A stretch of 64,000 nt of DNA from Simmondsia chinensis (GCA_018398585.1 JAGTTD010000018.1:10113501-10177500), one strand, 5' to 3'; counted from the stretch's first letter, positions 13,301-28,300 are shown. Notes: a model not told the origin generated them from the sequence alone. A program made the numbers and translations.

Positions 13301-16300
13301 CTCCAATGATCAAGAGCTCTAATAATGGCATCGAACTCCTTGTCATAAGTAGAATAGTTCCTCCTTGACTCATTGAGCTTCTCACTGAAATATGCAAGGG
13401 GATGGCCTTCTTAGATCAAAACAGCACCTATATGAACTCCAGATGCATCACACTTAACTTCAAACACTTATCAAAATCAGGTAGCACCAGGATAGAAGCT
13501 TCGGCTAGCTTCCTCTTGATGAGTTCAAAACGTGATTGAGCTGCAGCTGTCCACTCAAAAGTATTCCCTTTCAAGCATTCAGTTAGAGGAGCAATAATGA
13601 AACTAAGGATTTGATAAACCTCCTGTAAAATGAAGCAAGTCCATGAAAACTTCCAACAACATGCATGGATTGAGGAACTGGCCAGCTTAGGATAGCCTCC
13701 ACTTTGCTTTCATCCACCTTAATCCCCATGACTGAAACCACATAGCCTAAGAAGATCAAGCTTTATGTGAGAAAATGGCACTTGTTGAGGTTGCCATATG
13801 ATCTTTGCTGCCTTAGGGCTTGAAACACTTGCTGGCAATGATCAAGATGCTCCTGCTCACTCTTACTATACACAAGAATGTCATCAAAGTAAACAACAAC
13901 AAACCTGCCAATGAAAGGTCTAAACACATGCTTTATTAGTCTCATAAAAGCACTTGGAGCATTGGATAGCCCAAATGGCATAACCAACCATTCATACAAT
14001 CCCCCCTTGGTTTTAAAGGTTGTCTTCCATTCATCCCCAGGTTTCATTTAATTTGATGGTACCTACTTCTAAGATCGATCTTTAAGAACACAATGGCACC
14101 ATGCAATTCATCCAACATGTCATCCAATCTAAGAATTGGATATCTAAATTTCACCGCGATCTTATTGCTAGCCCTACTGTCCACACACATCCTCATGCTT
14201 CCATCTTTCCTTGGGACTAATAAGGCTGGAACAGAAGAACGACTCATGCTTTCCCTCACAAACCCCTTGGAAATGAGCTCATCAACCTGCCTTTGCAACT
14301 CTTTAGCCTCGGCTAGATTTGTTCTATAGGCTAGCTTATTTGGCAAAGTGGCTCCTAGGATCAAGTCAATGTTGGGGAAATCTTACAAAACGGGTATCAA
14401 TGATCAGTCTCAGGCTTCAAGGCGAGTAGCGAACCACTATCCTTAAGACTTATTTCGTAGATAATGAAATAGTCTCGGGGATACAATGAAAACCGAGAAT
14501 CAAAGCAAGATAGAGAGTAGAAAGAAAAGATAACCGAGATGTGAACAAGAGAATGATGTTTCAATATATTTTTCAAGTACTTCCAAAAGAGGATGGTGGG
14601 ATCTATTTATAGGAAATCAAATGCCTCCTTTGAAGGGACTCATCCCTTCCAAAGGTCATTTCAACCGCCAAAAACAACCCTTTAACTGTCACGATCCTTG
14701 ACCGTGACCTTGTACCCAACAACCCGTTTTTGCTTTTATTATTTGTATCGATTATGTAATGTAAAATTGTAAAATTAGTTAAATTTAAATTAGTTTAAAT
14801 TTTGAAATTAGGCAATGAAGGGAGCCGGTTAGGAGGGAAGAAGAAGGAGGCAAAGGGATTAGTTTGAATTAGTTTAAGTTTTGAATTCGAATTGTAATTA
14901 GGAGGGAAGGATTACTAGGGAGCCTCCCCCCAACTCTATAAATACATGTGAAGCCTTGTATTTTGAATCATAGAATTCAAATGACAAATTCAAAAAAATT
15001 ATTCCCCCTTTCTCCTTTCCCTCAAGCCGTCCTCCTCTCTCTCCTTCATTCCTCTATCTTCTAACTTCTCTTTTCTCTAACTTCCTCTTCCTAAATTCCT
15101 CTCTCCTTATTGTAATATTTCACCTTCTTTCTCATCTCTTCCTCTAAGTTATTCTCATCTCACATTCTAAGTCTATTTCTCTTCCTCTTCTAACCTCTAT
15201 TTCACCATCACGAGCCTAGGTTCGTGAATATCCCCGTAAAAAACATCAAGGTTCGTTACAAAGTGGTATCAGAGCTCGTCACCGACCTTTGGGTTTGTGA
15301 CAAAGTGGTATCAGAGCCATCTTCCGATCGAAGAGGGCATATCCTATCATTGCATTTTTCGTTCATCCCATTTCGAATTATAAAAAAAAAAAAAAAAAAA
15401 AAATCAAAATCTGCTGCGTCTGAAATCCAGAAAAAAAAAGAGAGAGAGAGTTTATCATGGAAAGCATGTCGTCAACCGCTTTCACCGAAATGAGGGCGGA
15501 CATGGCGGACATAAGGGCAGACATTAGGGCCCTAACCAATGTCATTAATCGGTTAGTAAAGGCTCACGAAGGGAGGCCCGAAGTTGAGACCGTGGCACCA
15601 TCCATGGGTGCCCAGGACACCGCCACACCCGAAAGGTCTGGCACCTGTCCAAGAGCTGAAGATGGGATCCTTCCGCCACCGGGTGAGGAAGAACAAGGTA
15701 CAAAGGAAGAGGTTGCTATCATTGAACCACCGCCTGATGAGCCACCTCTTGTTAAGCAAAACCTTGTCAAGCCGACCATTGTTGATTCACACGCCTCCGG
15801 AGTCCTGCACGAGCTAGAACCGGAGAAGGAAGGGACAATGGAACTTCAAGGACCCCAAAGCATCACCATAAGTTATGAACCAAAACAACCAGGTTTTGAT
15901 TCACGTGGTGCCAACAAGAGGAATGCGCATCCACCAAAGGAGGGGACCGGACCGATTAAGAAAAGGAGAAGAAAGGTTCGGGCATGGGGACCCTTTCCAA
16001 GAACAGGGGTTGGCACTAAACGCTCAACCCACGAACACCGAATTTTACAAAGGAACCTTGAGGACGAGAATTATCCCTATGACCCCGGGGGGGGACCGAA
16101 GGCTAGAAGTTGCACACATGACACATCCTTGAGGACAAGGATGTTTTCAAGGGGAAGGGTTTGTCACGATCCTTGACCGTGACCTTGTACCCAACAACCC
16201 GTTTTTGCTTTTATTATTTGTATCGATTATTTAATGTAAAATTGTAAAATTAGTTAAATTTAAATTAGTTTAAATTTTGAAATTAGGCAATGAAGGGAGC

Positions 16301-19300
16301 CGGTTAGGAGGGAAGAAGAAGGAGGCAAAGGGATTAGTTTGAATTAGTTTAAGTTTTGAATTCGAATTGTAATTAGGAGGGAAGGATTAGTAGGGAGCCT
16401 CCCCCTAACTCTATAAATACATGTGAAGCCTTGTATTTTGAATCATAGAATTCAACTGACAAATTCAAAAAAAAATTATTCCCCCCTTCTCCTTTCCCTC
16501 AAGCCGTCCTCCTCTCTCTCCTTCATTCCTCTATCTTCTAACTTCTCTTTCTCTAACTTCCTCTTCTTAAAATCCTCTCTCCTTATCGTAATATTTCACC
16601 TTCTTTCTCATCTCTTACTCTTAAGTTATTCTCATCTCACATTCTAAGTCTATTTCTCTTCCTCTTCTAAACTCTATTTCACCATCACGAGCCTAGGTTC
16701 GTGAATATCCCCGTAAAAAACATCAAGGTTCGTTACAAAGTGGTATCAGAGCTCGTCACCGACCTTTGGGTTTGTGACATTAACCGCGCAAAAAACTGTC
16801 AAAACTACCCTGTGTGTCGAAGCTGAGTGTCAACACACAGATCTACACATGGGGTTCTGCATAGTTGAGTGTCGACACACTCAGCACATGTGTCGACACA
16901 TACCATACTCAAACCAAATAGATTATAAACAAGTCCGAAACATGTTATTAAGCACTTTATTTTGAAAATACACCAACAATCCCCCACCATTTCCAAAATA
17001 CAAAATACACACATTCTCATAAAAATATCATCTCGGAATAAAAGGAAGCCTTTATGCATAAATAAGAGTGTCTTTCGATTGAACCCTCACTTAGTGAAGA
17101 CACGTTACAATTAATCGGAATGAAATGGAAGACTAAGCTTCGAACCATACATTCCATTTGACTAATTGAATACATCTCCACACACAAGACTTACTTCCTA
17201 CACACACGTCATCTTCCAAGCTGACACATTTATGGCCTTGTGTCCTGTACTCTTCATGAGTGTTATAGAGTCAAACCCTTGTCATTAAATCATACCTTGA
17301 AGTGGCCAAACTTCACACTCACATAGGTAGACCCCATTGATCATGTTCCTGCAACACGACATTCAATAATTTCCTTGGGTCCATTAAAAGCATACGCTCA
17401 ACCTCCTTTTCCATTTGTCACAGGTTAGCAAGCACTACACCCGAGATGGAATTTTACTTTTAGTGCTTGCAATCACACGGATGATGGAACTCTCTCATAG
17501 AACGCAAGACCAAGCGTTGTACCAGGCATTGGGTTGAGGGTCCATCATGGGTGACTAAAATTGACGGGTTTTACCCACCCCTTGTATTTATTACCAAGTC
17601 TCTACCAACGCTTTATAATAAGGGATCCGCTAGATTCTGACTTGCATTTTCAAAGTCCATAGTGATCACCCAATCTTTTATGAGCTGTTTCACATAACTA
17701 TGTTTCACACTAACGTGTTCGGACTCTCAACCATACACCTCATGTATTTAAAAGCATAACCTCACTATCACGACAGATAGAAATAGGCAATATTGGCTTA
17801 GGCCACAAAGGAATCTTAAACAAAAGATCATTTAATCATTCTGCTTCTTTACAAGCAGAAACTAGAGCAATAAACTCTACAATCATGGTAAAATTAATAA
17901 TATATGTTTGTTACTTGAAACCCAAGGAACAACGCCCTGACCATTTAGTAACACCCACTAGCTTGTAGAAGCGTAGCCCTCTTAATCGGAGATACAACAG
18001 GCATCCGAGTATTCTTCTAACTAGAAGAATACTGATTAAAAATGATACCATAATCTATGGGTATTTCAGTACCTTATGTACCACATGCCAGTAAACTTTA
18101 CTTATATTGCTAGTTATATATACTTAGCTTTCCAACAACAAGGGTTATATCGAGCCTTTTCATGTTCCAATTGTACTATTCGAGTACCTTCATTTGGTAC
18201 CAAATATCCATACCAAACATCAACATGTAATCAACATACATACATATAACAACTCCTTTATTACTATTAAACTTACTACATATGCATTTACCCGATTCAT
18301 TAATTGACTCTTTCAAAAAGCAACATCAAAAGACTTCGTAGCCTCATCATAGGATCATATTCTATGACACAATAATATCGAACTTTACATTCACATTGTC
18401 TCTAGTTCATTCTACTAGAAATTTATTAAAAATATGAACTGAAAGATTTCTATTCTTGCTCTTTTACTTCTACCCCCCCAAACCCGCTTTTGCGGGAGCC
18501 CTTAAGGCACTGTGTTGTTGTTGTTGCTGCTCTTTTACTTCTTTTAAGTTCTAGAGCTTTTCAAGGATTTCTTCTCTCACTACATGATTTTCCTCATATG
18601 ACAAAAACATGCCATTTTCCATCGAAATTCGAACTTTCCATCTAGGAATTGAACAAAAACTATTTCATCTTAATATATTTTACTTCACATTATCATAATG
18701 CATCATCATTTCATCAACATCAATGAAAGATTCAAAATCACTTTTGCATACTCATCCTTATTCACATTCATGAACTTCAATTTACCCACAATTAAATCAT
18801 ATGAATCATCATGCCATATATAAGCATCAAACTTTACGGGTCACACATTAATCATTATAATCAATACTCATATACTCTTTATTTGCCACTTTGATGACTA
18901 ATACCATCATAACACGTGAATATGGAATCACATAATAGAATTATTATCCATGCAAAAATTGTACCAATATTGAACGCAATTTGAATATCTTAATATGGTG
19001 ACATAATATTAGGGATCAACACAAATATAGAACAATCATGTGATATTTATCTTCCATGATCCACTAATTTTAATTTCACTCAATTTCACACCACCTTTGT
19101 TTTTACCGAGTAAACAAAAAGCATTCATGTTCACGAATTAAAAAACTGTAAAATTCATAATCACATTAATGTTCATGGACATATTAACCTCATAACCACA
19201 TCAACATAAATGGTTACACAAATCATTTTTATGATGCATTAAGTTCAATTTTTAAAATTTCTTCATATGACTAAATCATAAGGGAAAGTTTTATACAAAT

Positions 19301-22300
19301 TAATGAAATCATATATCCGTAATTGCATTAACATGCATATGTGCATTAATCATACAACCACATTAATGTCCATGCTTATATCTTCATATCTATGAACATG
19401 CATGTATTAGTTACATTAATTATATATCCATTAACCTTGTAACTCCATTATCTTATATACACATTCGTATTCAAATTCTTTTCATAAGTATGAACATATA
19501 TGTATTAAACCTCAATTTAGTAACTCTTCATACTACAAATTCTTGAAATTTACACTGCATATAAATTACATTGTGATTATATTTACCAATAATGTATACA
19601 CATTATTTTGTTTCAACCATTATAATTCTATGAGAATTAAAATCCCAGTTATACAATTTTACCAATTTATAACAATCATGTCTCCATAATTATTTACATT
19701 TTATTATTAGTTTTGGCATCATCTCGACGTCTGGTTTCAACAACCACACTAAATAAGGATTTCCCTTTTAGCATCGCCTCGACGTTTGGTTTTAATAACC
19801 ACCCAAAACGTGATTTTTCATATCACCAATTTAACAAGCCTGTCTTAATAATTTGCTTATTAAAAATAGTCATCACCCCGTAAAACGTAATTTATTTCCA
19901 TGATTTAATTATAAACAGTTTTTAACTGCCATAACCAAACATATGCCGCTGCAAAAGTCACATCATAAATACATAATTTATTTTCCTCATTAAATGATGC
20001 ATGACTTAGCTTGTAGACTAGTGGTAACTACCCATGCATTTCTTTCCCTAGGGGCATGCTGGTTCGAATCAAAGAGGCAACACTTCTCATTGAATATATG
20101 CCAATTTATGTAGTTACAATTCACTAAGACTGTTAATCACCTTTTTTTTTTAAAATTATTATTATTATTATTATTTTAATTTTCAATTTTCTTTTCCTCT
20201 CTCTTTTATTTTTAATTTTCGATTATTTCTTTTGTTAAATTAATATGATACAACATTATATGATTCAAAGTTCATATATGATTGAAAAGCCCTCAATCAA
20301 AATTCATGATACTAACCATCACAATGACGCTCAAATGAAAATCATGAGTTCTTGATTTTTGTTATGACACCGTATGCAAAATTAACCATGTGCATAATCA
20401 ACAATGCACAAAACACAATTCTCGTTCATCTTAGAACTTCATGATTTTCATATTTATTTAAATCAAAGATCATACCTTGATCCATAGCGATATATAAAAG
20501 AAGGATCCAAGAAGACATCTCAATTCTCTCTTAATCACTTTCTCCATCCTCACCAAGTTCGCCACCAAATCACGCAAAGTGAAGAAGCCATTCTTCTGAA
20601 CGAAAATAAGTCTTAAGATTGTTGGGGAAATCTTACAAAACGGGTATCAATAATCAGTCTCAGGCTTCAGGTATGTAGTGAACCACTATCCTTAAGACAT
20701 ATTTCATGGATAATGAAATAGTCTTGGGGATACAATGAAAACCAAGAATCAAAGTGAGATAGAGTATAGAAAGAAAAGATAACCTAGATGTGAACAAGAG
20801 AATGATGTTTCAATATATTCTTCAAGCACTTTCAAAAGAGGATGGTGGGATCTATTTATAGAAAATCAAGTGCCCCCTTTGAAGGCACTACTTCCAAAGG
20901 GTCATTTCAACCGCCAAAAACAACCCTTTAACCGCGCAAAAAACTGTCAAAACTGCCCTGTGTGTCGACACACAGACCTACACACGAGGTTTTGCAGAGT
21001 TGTGTGTTGACATACTCAGCACATGTTTCGACACACACCATACTCAAACCAAATACATTATAAGCAACTCCGAAACATATTATTAAGCACTTTATTTTGA
21101 AAATACACCAACAATCAATTTGGTGTTGAATGTCTCTCAAAGGGGGTAAGCCATTAGGAACCTCTTTAGGGAATACATCATGAAATTCAGTTAGGAGTGT
21201 TTGCACTAAAGGGTGTAAGGGTCTCTCCTCACTCATTCCCTCCTCAATAACAAGCAAAGCAAATATCTCTTTTAACTCTAAAAGTGGTTTTTTCATTTAT
21301 GTTTTACTCACATCAAGGTTGCTCTCACTTGTGTCTCCCTTCCCTTGTTGACGTGTTTGGTTAAACCAGGTTGTAAAGGAGCTAAGATAATGCTAAAATT
21401 ATCCTTGACAAAGGAATAAGTGTTTTTAAAGCCATCATGCATAGCCCTTCTATCATATTGCCACAGCCTCCCTAACAACAAATGACATGCGTCCATAGGA
21501 ATCACATCACACCAAACATCATCTTCATAGTGCTTTCTAAAAAAAAAGGAAACTAGGCATCTTTGAGTTACCTTTAAATCATTGCCTTGGTTAAACCATT
21601 GTAGCTTGTAATGTGATGGTGAGCTTTAGTTTTGAGCTTCAATTTGTCCACCATGCCAATGGAAACCACGTTAGTGCCGCTGCCACTATCAATGATCACC
21701 ATGCATACTTTGCCTCCCATGGTACATCTTGTATGAAAGATGTTCTCCCTTTGAACTTCTTCTTGTGCAACCATGATAGCACTCAAAGCTCTTCTAATCA
21801 CAAGAATCTCTCCTTCATCAGCATGTTCCACCACTTCTTCTTTCTCCTCATGATGCTCTTCACAAGGCAGGGGATCACTCTTCAACCTCTTGGATCTCAA
21901 CAAGAGAAACAATCTTCTTGCTTGGGCACTCCGCAGCTATGTGTCCATAGCCTTGACACCTGAAACACTTAATGGCGCCTTTTAGGAACAAATTGGGAGT
22001 TATCTTGACCACCATGCTTAGGAAACCCCTTGGAGGTGCTGGCCTTGTTGGTTTGTGGCCTAGATGAGCTTGCTTTGGCATAGGGACCCCTTTGGGTAGA
22101 GGAACTCCCCTTATTGAAAGAGAATGTTCTAGGGGTTGCCTTGGACTTCCTCCTTTGCCACTTCTTCTCTGCCTTGACAGCCAACTTACATAAATCAAAG
22201 AATGAGTCATAGTGCTGCAATTCAACATCATCTCTAATGTTGCCATTCAATCCATGGAGGTAATTGGCCATGGTTTGCTCTTCAAGTTCTTTCACATCAC

Positions 22301-25300
22301 ATTTTATCATTAGGTACTCAAACTCCCTAGTGTACTTTCTACACTCATGCTATCTTGCTCAAGATCACGGAATTTGCCAAACTTTTCTTGGATTTAATTA
22401 GGTGGTAAGAACCTTATTCTAAGTTCTTTCTTCATTTTATCCCAAGTTCTAATCTTCTAATCTTGCTCTCGCCTTCTCTTGCTCTTCTTGATTTCAGATT
22501 TTCCCACCACATAGAAGCGTACTTTTTTTTTTTAATTCTTGCTTCTCACAGCCGCCACCGCCACCTTTGCCGGAAAAATTGCCGGAGATGTAGCCAGCAT
22601 TGGTTCCGCCACGGCAAGAAGATAAAACGACGAAGTTCAAGTGGACGAAGCCCAGGATTTCAAAATCTAAGCGGTTGCCAGGCTTTAGTGCTGCAGATAA
22701 GCTTTTCAGGTTTTAGGTTGGGGGGCCTCGGAAACAGCCTCCCTTCTGGGTAACCCCCAGAAGGGGGAAGGCTGCGTACATCTACCCCCCCAAACCCCGC
22801 TTATGCGGGAGGCCTTGAGGCACTGGGTTGTTGTTGTTGTTGTTTTTGTTGTTGTTGTATAGAAGCATACTTTTTAAGCTCAAGAACGATTAACTTAACC
22901 TTCTTTTCTTTATCAATTCTCTTATAATCAAAGACTCTCTCAACGGTTAAAAGCCAATCAATAAATTCATCAGGATCTAGTTTACCTTCAAATTCAGGAA
23001 AATGTCCACCTTGAGGTCATGGCTGTGCCTTTGATCGTTTTTGTCCACCCTTGCTTCTCCACTAGAGGAATCACTTTTGTCTTCATAAGAGGGATTCTCA
23101 CCTTCTTCTTGATGACGAGAAGCTGCTAGTCTCAATCTCATCAATCTGATTTGCTCTTGGAGTTGAGCAACCTGCCATCTAAGATCTTCATTCATGGGAA
23201 CTCTAGTAGCCATCTCAAGTAGCAAGCTTCTATGTTTCAATGAGGTAAGGTTAGCACTCCACCCAACCTAGAGCTCAGATACCAAAATTGATGTAGTTTT
23301 AAGAATTTTATAATTTTAGTGGAGTGTATAAAATATGAAAATAGAGATACTTGAGGCACTAGGATAAATGCACTCAAATACCTAAAGATATGTATCAAAC
23401 CACCTAAGGATAAGCACGCACCACACTAGCTGCTTTGCTCATTAAGGCCTACCACCAATGTGGATACCAGCTAAGCTACCACCACAAAGGATACAAAGCC
23501 AAGAAACCACCACACAAGGCAAAACCAAGTGATACAAGTTTAGAGGGAGAAAACTCTTAGTTTGTGTTTACTTCATTCAACTTGATGAAAATAACAAGCT
23601 TAAGTGGTTGTATTTAGCCAACTAAAGTAAGCAAGAAAACATAAACTAAAAGGCTAGAAATACATCTGATTTTAAATAATCTAAACTTAGTCTTAAGGAA
23701 AGCTTAAGATTGGGGAACAAAAGAGGTATTTGCTAGCCAAAATGGACCAATGGAATTCTTCCCTTGAGTTGCTTGCTTGATTGGTCCAATGATATTGCTT
23801 CCATTGGGCTGCTTGCCTTTCTACAAAATACTTCTTTTTTCCAAAAGCAAACTGAATCCTAGTGGCTGCCTAATAGGACCAAACCCTGTGAAGAAGCTGC
23901 CATATCACCATTCCAAGTCACCAAGGCTGCCATGTCATCTTGCCAAGTCAGCAAGTTGTCATGATTGTGATATGTGGGATTAAGTAGTCAATTCATTAGT
24001 ATTAGTCAATTAGATAATTCGGTAGTATTAGTACTTCTTTAGTTGTATTAGCCGTGTATTAGGAGGTAGTGAGGGTTAGAAGTGGTGAAGTAGATATTTT
24101 GGAGTTAGATATTTTAGGAGGGAGTGGGTTATGTTAGTTAGTTAGGATTTAGATATTTGTTGAGTCGTTTCTTCCATATGCTTGTAAGGAGTTAGTATAA
24201 GTAGCTTAGGATTTAGATATTTGTTGAGTCGTTTCTTCCATATGCTTGTAAGGAGTTAGTATAAGTAGCTTGGTTCTTCATGTGTAAAGATCATTGATTG
24301 AATAGACAAAATATCTCTTTTCTCATCTAAATTCTCTCTTTCTCATCTCCTTTTCCATTCTTCCTCATCTCATAGTCTCTCTCCTAGGTTATGATCCAAG
24401 ATCTTCTTTAATCATAACAATTGGCATCAAAGCTTGCTGAATTTTGCGTTAGCTTGGTGAAATTGCATTCGAACTAGCTGATTTTGCATTCAAGTAAGAT
24501 AGCCATGGCTGGAGATTCATTACATGATCCATTTCAGAAGGTGCTACAGCTAGCTCAGGACATAATTGCTACATTGAAGAGTATTCAACAATCACAAGAG
24601 ATGATCCAAGTGCAACCTTCGAGAATGCAAGATCAATTCCATAGGCAAAATGATGCTGCATCAGTTCAGGTTCATGTTGCAGCATTACAACCTGTTCAAG
24701 ATGAATGGATGCAAACGAATATTACAGTAGTAGAATTGATATCAATTCAAGAGCAAGACTTGAAAAATTCAAGATAAGACTGATCAAGCAGCATTTTAAT
24801 ATGTTGTAATAGGGAGATCAAATGTTGCAATCAGATGTGTTGATCAAGCAGCATTTCAACCTGTTCATGATTCCTTGTTGATGCAATCGAATATGGCAAC
24901 AGAGAGATCAAAGGCCGATATGAAAGATCAGTTCAAGTACAATTAGGACGATATTACAGCAATGAATCAGGCTCAACTGTGGCCTCCTGATCCAGGGAAG
25001 GTGGTGGAAAGATTTAATAAGGTGATGTCTATAATTAGATTAGAGGAATTGAAGGCAAACTCAGAAATCGAAGCCAAGATTGATACTGAAAAGCATACTA
25101 CAACAAACTCAGCGTCAATTCAAAGTAATGTAGCAGTACTACAATCTGTTGTTCATGATGTATTATTGCAACTAGATGTTACAACAAGGAAATTGAAGGC
25201 TCATATAGCATATCAGATCAGCAAGCGGTTGCGAATGAAGTCACAAGAGCTGGCCACGGTAATGTCAAATATGCATCAATTTCCTAAGCCAAATGAAAGA

Positions 25301-28300
25301 ATTCTTGACAAGATATACATGATCAAGAACACGAGGTTTGGGCAGCCCAAGTTAGTGATTGAGGCACTTGATAGACTTCAAACACAACCTTGGATCCAAA
25401 GAGGTGATACATACACTTGGATCCGAAGGAATGGAAGGTACTTTTGTCTCCATGAAGTTCAAGATTTCCAAAAGGGTGAATTAGTGTTATGCTCGTGATT
25501 GAATCACAAGCGTAAGCTAAGTAAAATTAGGATAGATTGAGAGTATGAGATGAGAAAGAAGTGAATTGAGATGAGAAATTAGAGAATCTAGAGTTTAGAT
25601 GAGATAAGAAGGGAAAGGAGATGAGAAATAGAGAGAGTTAGATGAGAGAGAGAAAGTTTGATCTCAAATTGAGATTGTGTTCATGAATTTGATTGAATGA
25701 ATTCTGAATTATTACACTTGCACCCTATTTATAAGCAAGAACAAGCAACTAATACAATGTATCAAGACTAAAGCTACCAACCGACTAAGCTAAAATATCT
25801 AGAGCTTAGAAAATATCTACTAACTAACTAACACACCAAATCTGGCGCCAACTCAACTGCCTAACTAACCGACCCTGCTGCAGGTCTACCTCTGCAGCTT
25901 ATTACACTTCAGCAACTTAAGACAATACAATGCAACAACTAAGACCATTACAATGCAGTTAGAAAGCTAACAACGTTATTTCAGCAACATAACAGCAACA
26001 ATAGAATCTATATGCAGCAGAACACCACAGCCGCAGCAGCCCAAACAGAACTATTAGCAACACAGCCCACAACAACCCATATCTTGAATTCTCGGATCAT
26101 AACAATTAGGTGCAAATTACTTACATGGGAATCAAGAAGTATGGGTTCGTAACTTGGTCTTTAGCAACCTTCCCGTGTATTGGCAAGAATTTGTAGTTGA
26201 AGTGAGTAAGAGGTATGGTGATGTGGTGGATCACTTCGGTATTGAAGGTCAAAATGCTTTTGTTAATAAGTTTGAGTTTCAACTTAAGCATCTAAGGAAG
26301 AGAAGGAAGATCCTTAAGCTTAAGATTAAGAAGGTAATAACGGTTGAACCATTGCCTAAAGCCTTTTCCAATGCCGAGTTCCTTGGACCGACATTGGAAG
26401 CAATGGTAGATGGTGATAACAAGACTTTCAAGTTGGGAAAAGGAAGGAATACTTCTACTCAGGCAGTTGCAAATTCAGCAGGAATTCATATTAATATACA
26501 ACAGACGAATGAAGTTCAACAGCAACCCCAAGTAGTGGTAATTGACATTGGGAACTTACATCAGCCACAAGGGAAACCACCACAACTAGTATTGGCAAAT
26601 CGAGACAAGGTTAAGCAAGTTAGAGATCTTGTTTACTTGGAACTCAGCTTTACTGGCAGTTCCCTATGTTCAGAGGGGCAAGCAAGAACAGCAGGAGTTG
26701 ATGCCTTGTTCCAATCATCCAAAGGTTACTACCGCAAGTCCCTTGAAGTAGGAGCGTGGCCGATCATACATTACAGCGGTAGACCTCCTGATTTCCTACT
26801 TCCTAAGCTGAATGAAAGGGTTTTTGACGCGTTATACAATGTCAAGGATGCAAGGAATAGTCATTCCAAGGTAGAGATCAAGGCATTGGATAAACCTTGG
26901 CCACAGTTTGGAATTCAAAGAGGTAAACTATCTAGAAGGAAGGATGGGAAGGAATTCAGTTCTTAATTTAGCTAATGCAGCAGTGTTGCCTTCTGGGTTG
27001 AATGGAGTTTACAAATCTTATGCCAAGGGTCAAATTACTCAAGAGTACAACCTGGTTTTGAGCACAATGAAGCATTCGGTTGAGTTGGTTACCTCTGAGG
27101 CCATCTGGATTTATGACAGTAAGCATGTGAAAGGCAAGAGTATGGGTCATTTTGCTCCTTCTTTGCAGCATATATTACACATTGCATCTGAATTTTTGGG
27201 TTTGGAAGAAAGGTGGGGCCAAAGGTTGTGCTACAAGGGCGATCAAAGTTATTTCTTGGGGCATAAATTTAGCTCAAGGTCATTCATGTTTCACTATAGT
27301 ACTGAAGCAGCAGAGGAAGCACCAGAGGAAAGGGAAATTTCAAAGCGTGCCTTAACAGGAGAAGCTATAGTCAAGCAGAACAAAGGGTTTATAGGGATGT
27401 TAGCATTAATTGATTCAATTGAGAATGGCAAGGAAGGAAAGAAGGGCGCTGTTAAAGATTGGTCACAAGATCAAGCTAGTGAGATTTGTCAAGGCACCAA
27501 GAGTATTCTTGTCTCGATCAAGAACAATAGGGACTTCATAGCGAAACTTTACAAATGGGAAGAGATTTGCAAGCTGTATACACATATTGCTGCAGAAATG
27601 GACGCAAGACAAACGCAGGACCAGGTGCTTCGAAATATTATATGGTCTTCAAACAGCTACCTAAGTGAAATTCTTATGCTGTACAACAAGAAGGCAAGAA
27701 GCGGAAGCATGTTACTTGATTCAAAGGTCCAAGTTGTTCGCAGTGCAGATGCAAATTCAGCAACAATAAGAGTTCTTCTAGCTACAAATTTCTTAATAAG
27801 ATTCTTGAGGACAAAAATCTCTAAAGGCGGGTATATTGTCATGATTGTGATATGTGGGATTAAGTAGTCAATTCATTAGTATTAGTCAATTAGATTATTC
27901 GGTAGTATTAGTACGTCTTTAGTTGTATTAGCCGTGTATTAGGAGGTAGAGTGGATTAGTAGTGGTGAAGTAGATATTTTGGAGTTAGATATTTTAGGAG
28001 GGAGTCAGTTATGTTAGTTAGTTAGGATTTAGGTATTTGTTGAGTTGTTTCTTCCATATGCTTGTAAGGAGGTAGTATAAGTAGCTTGGTTCTTCATGTG
28101 TAAAGATCATTGATTGAATAGACAAAATATCTCTTTTCCACGTTGGTGGGTTAGAAGAGGAAGTACCACTTTATATACCTAAGGAGCTACTCCACCCATT
28201 GCCATTTGGTTTTGGAATGGAACCTCCTTTGGTATGTAACAATGGTATCAGAGCCGTCGATCCTCGGATTGATTCGAAGGAGCTCAGTTTGGTATGGGAC

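Larger units (their letters stand above)
14370..16978 (-). mobile_element. 3' LTR of the copia-like element, split by an insertion
   Basis: The LTR proper is 14370-14686 plus 16785-16978, together about 510 bp and nearly identical to 20620-21113. The gap is the small LTR element 14687-16779 plus its TTAAC duplication. The other LTR has the uninterrupted sequence cctttaaccgcgcaaaa at 20924-20940, which is the empty site. Confidence 0.9.
18021..20619 (-). mobile_element. Degenerate internal region of the copia-like element
   Basis: AT-rich with no usable frame. Contains a truncated RTE tail at 18472-18527, a SINE-like insert at about 19990-20155, and blocks shared with 1-330 and 2200-2601. The plus-strand word gttatgacaccgtatgc (20362-20378) is a decayed form of the tRNA-Met-like site seen as ctttgataccacatg at 2320-2335 in the related copy. 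Confidence 0.6.
14370..21113 (-). mobile_element. Copia-like element nested in gypsy RT
   Basis: LTRs at 14370-16978 (with an inner insertion) and 20620-21113. Each starts TGTTGGGGAAATC and ends ACACCAACA on the plus strand. Target duplication GTCAA (14365-14369) / ATCAA (21114-21118), one mismatch. Removing the element restores the RT frame. Orientation is minus because a polypurine stretch (GAAATGGTGGGGGAT) precedes the LTR end at 16978 and copia RNase H reads on the minus strand at 17600-18020. No clear tRNA-Met primer site was found next to 20620. Confidence 0.85.
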
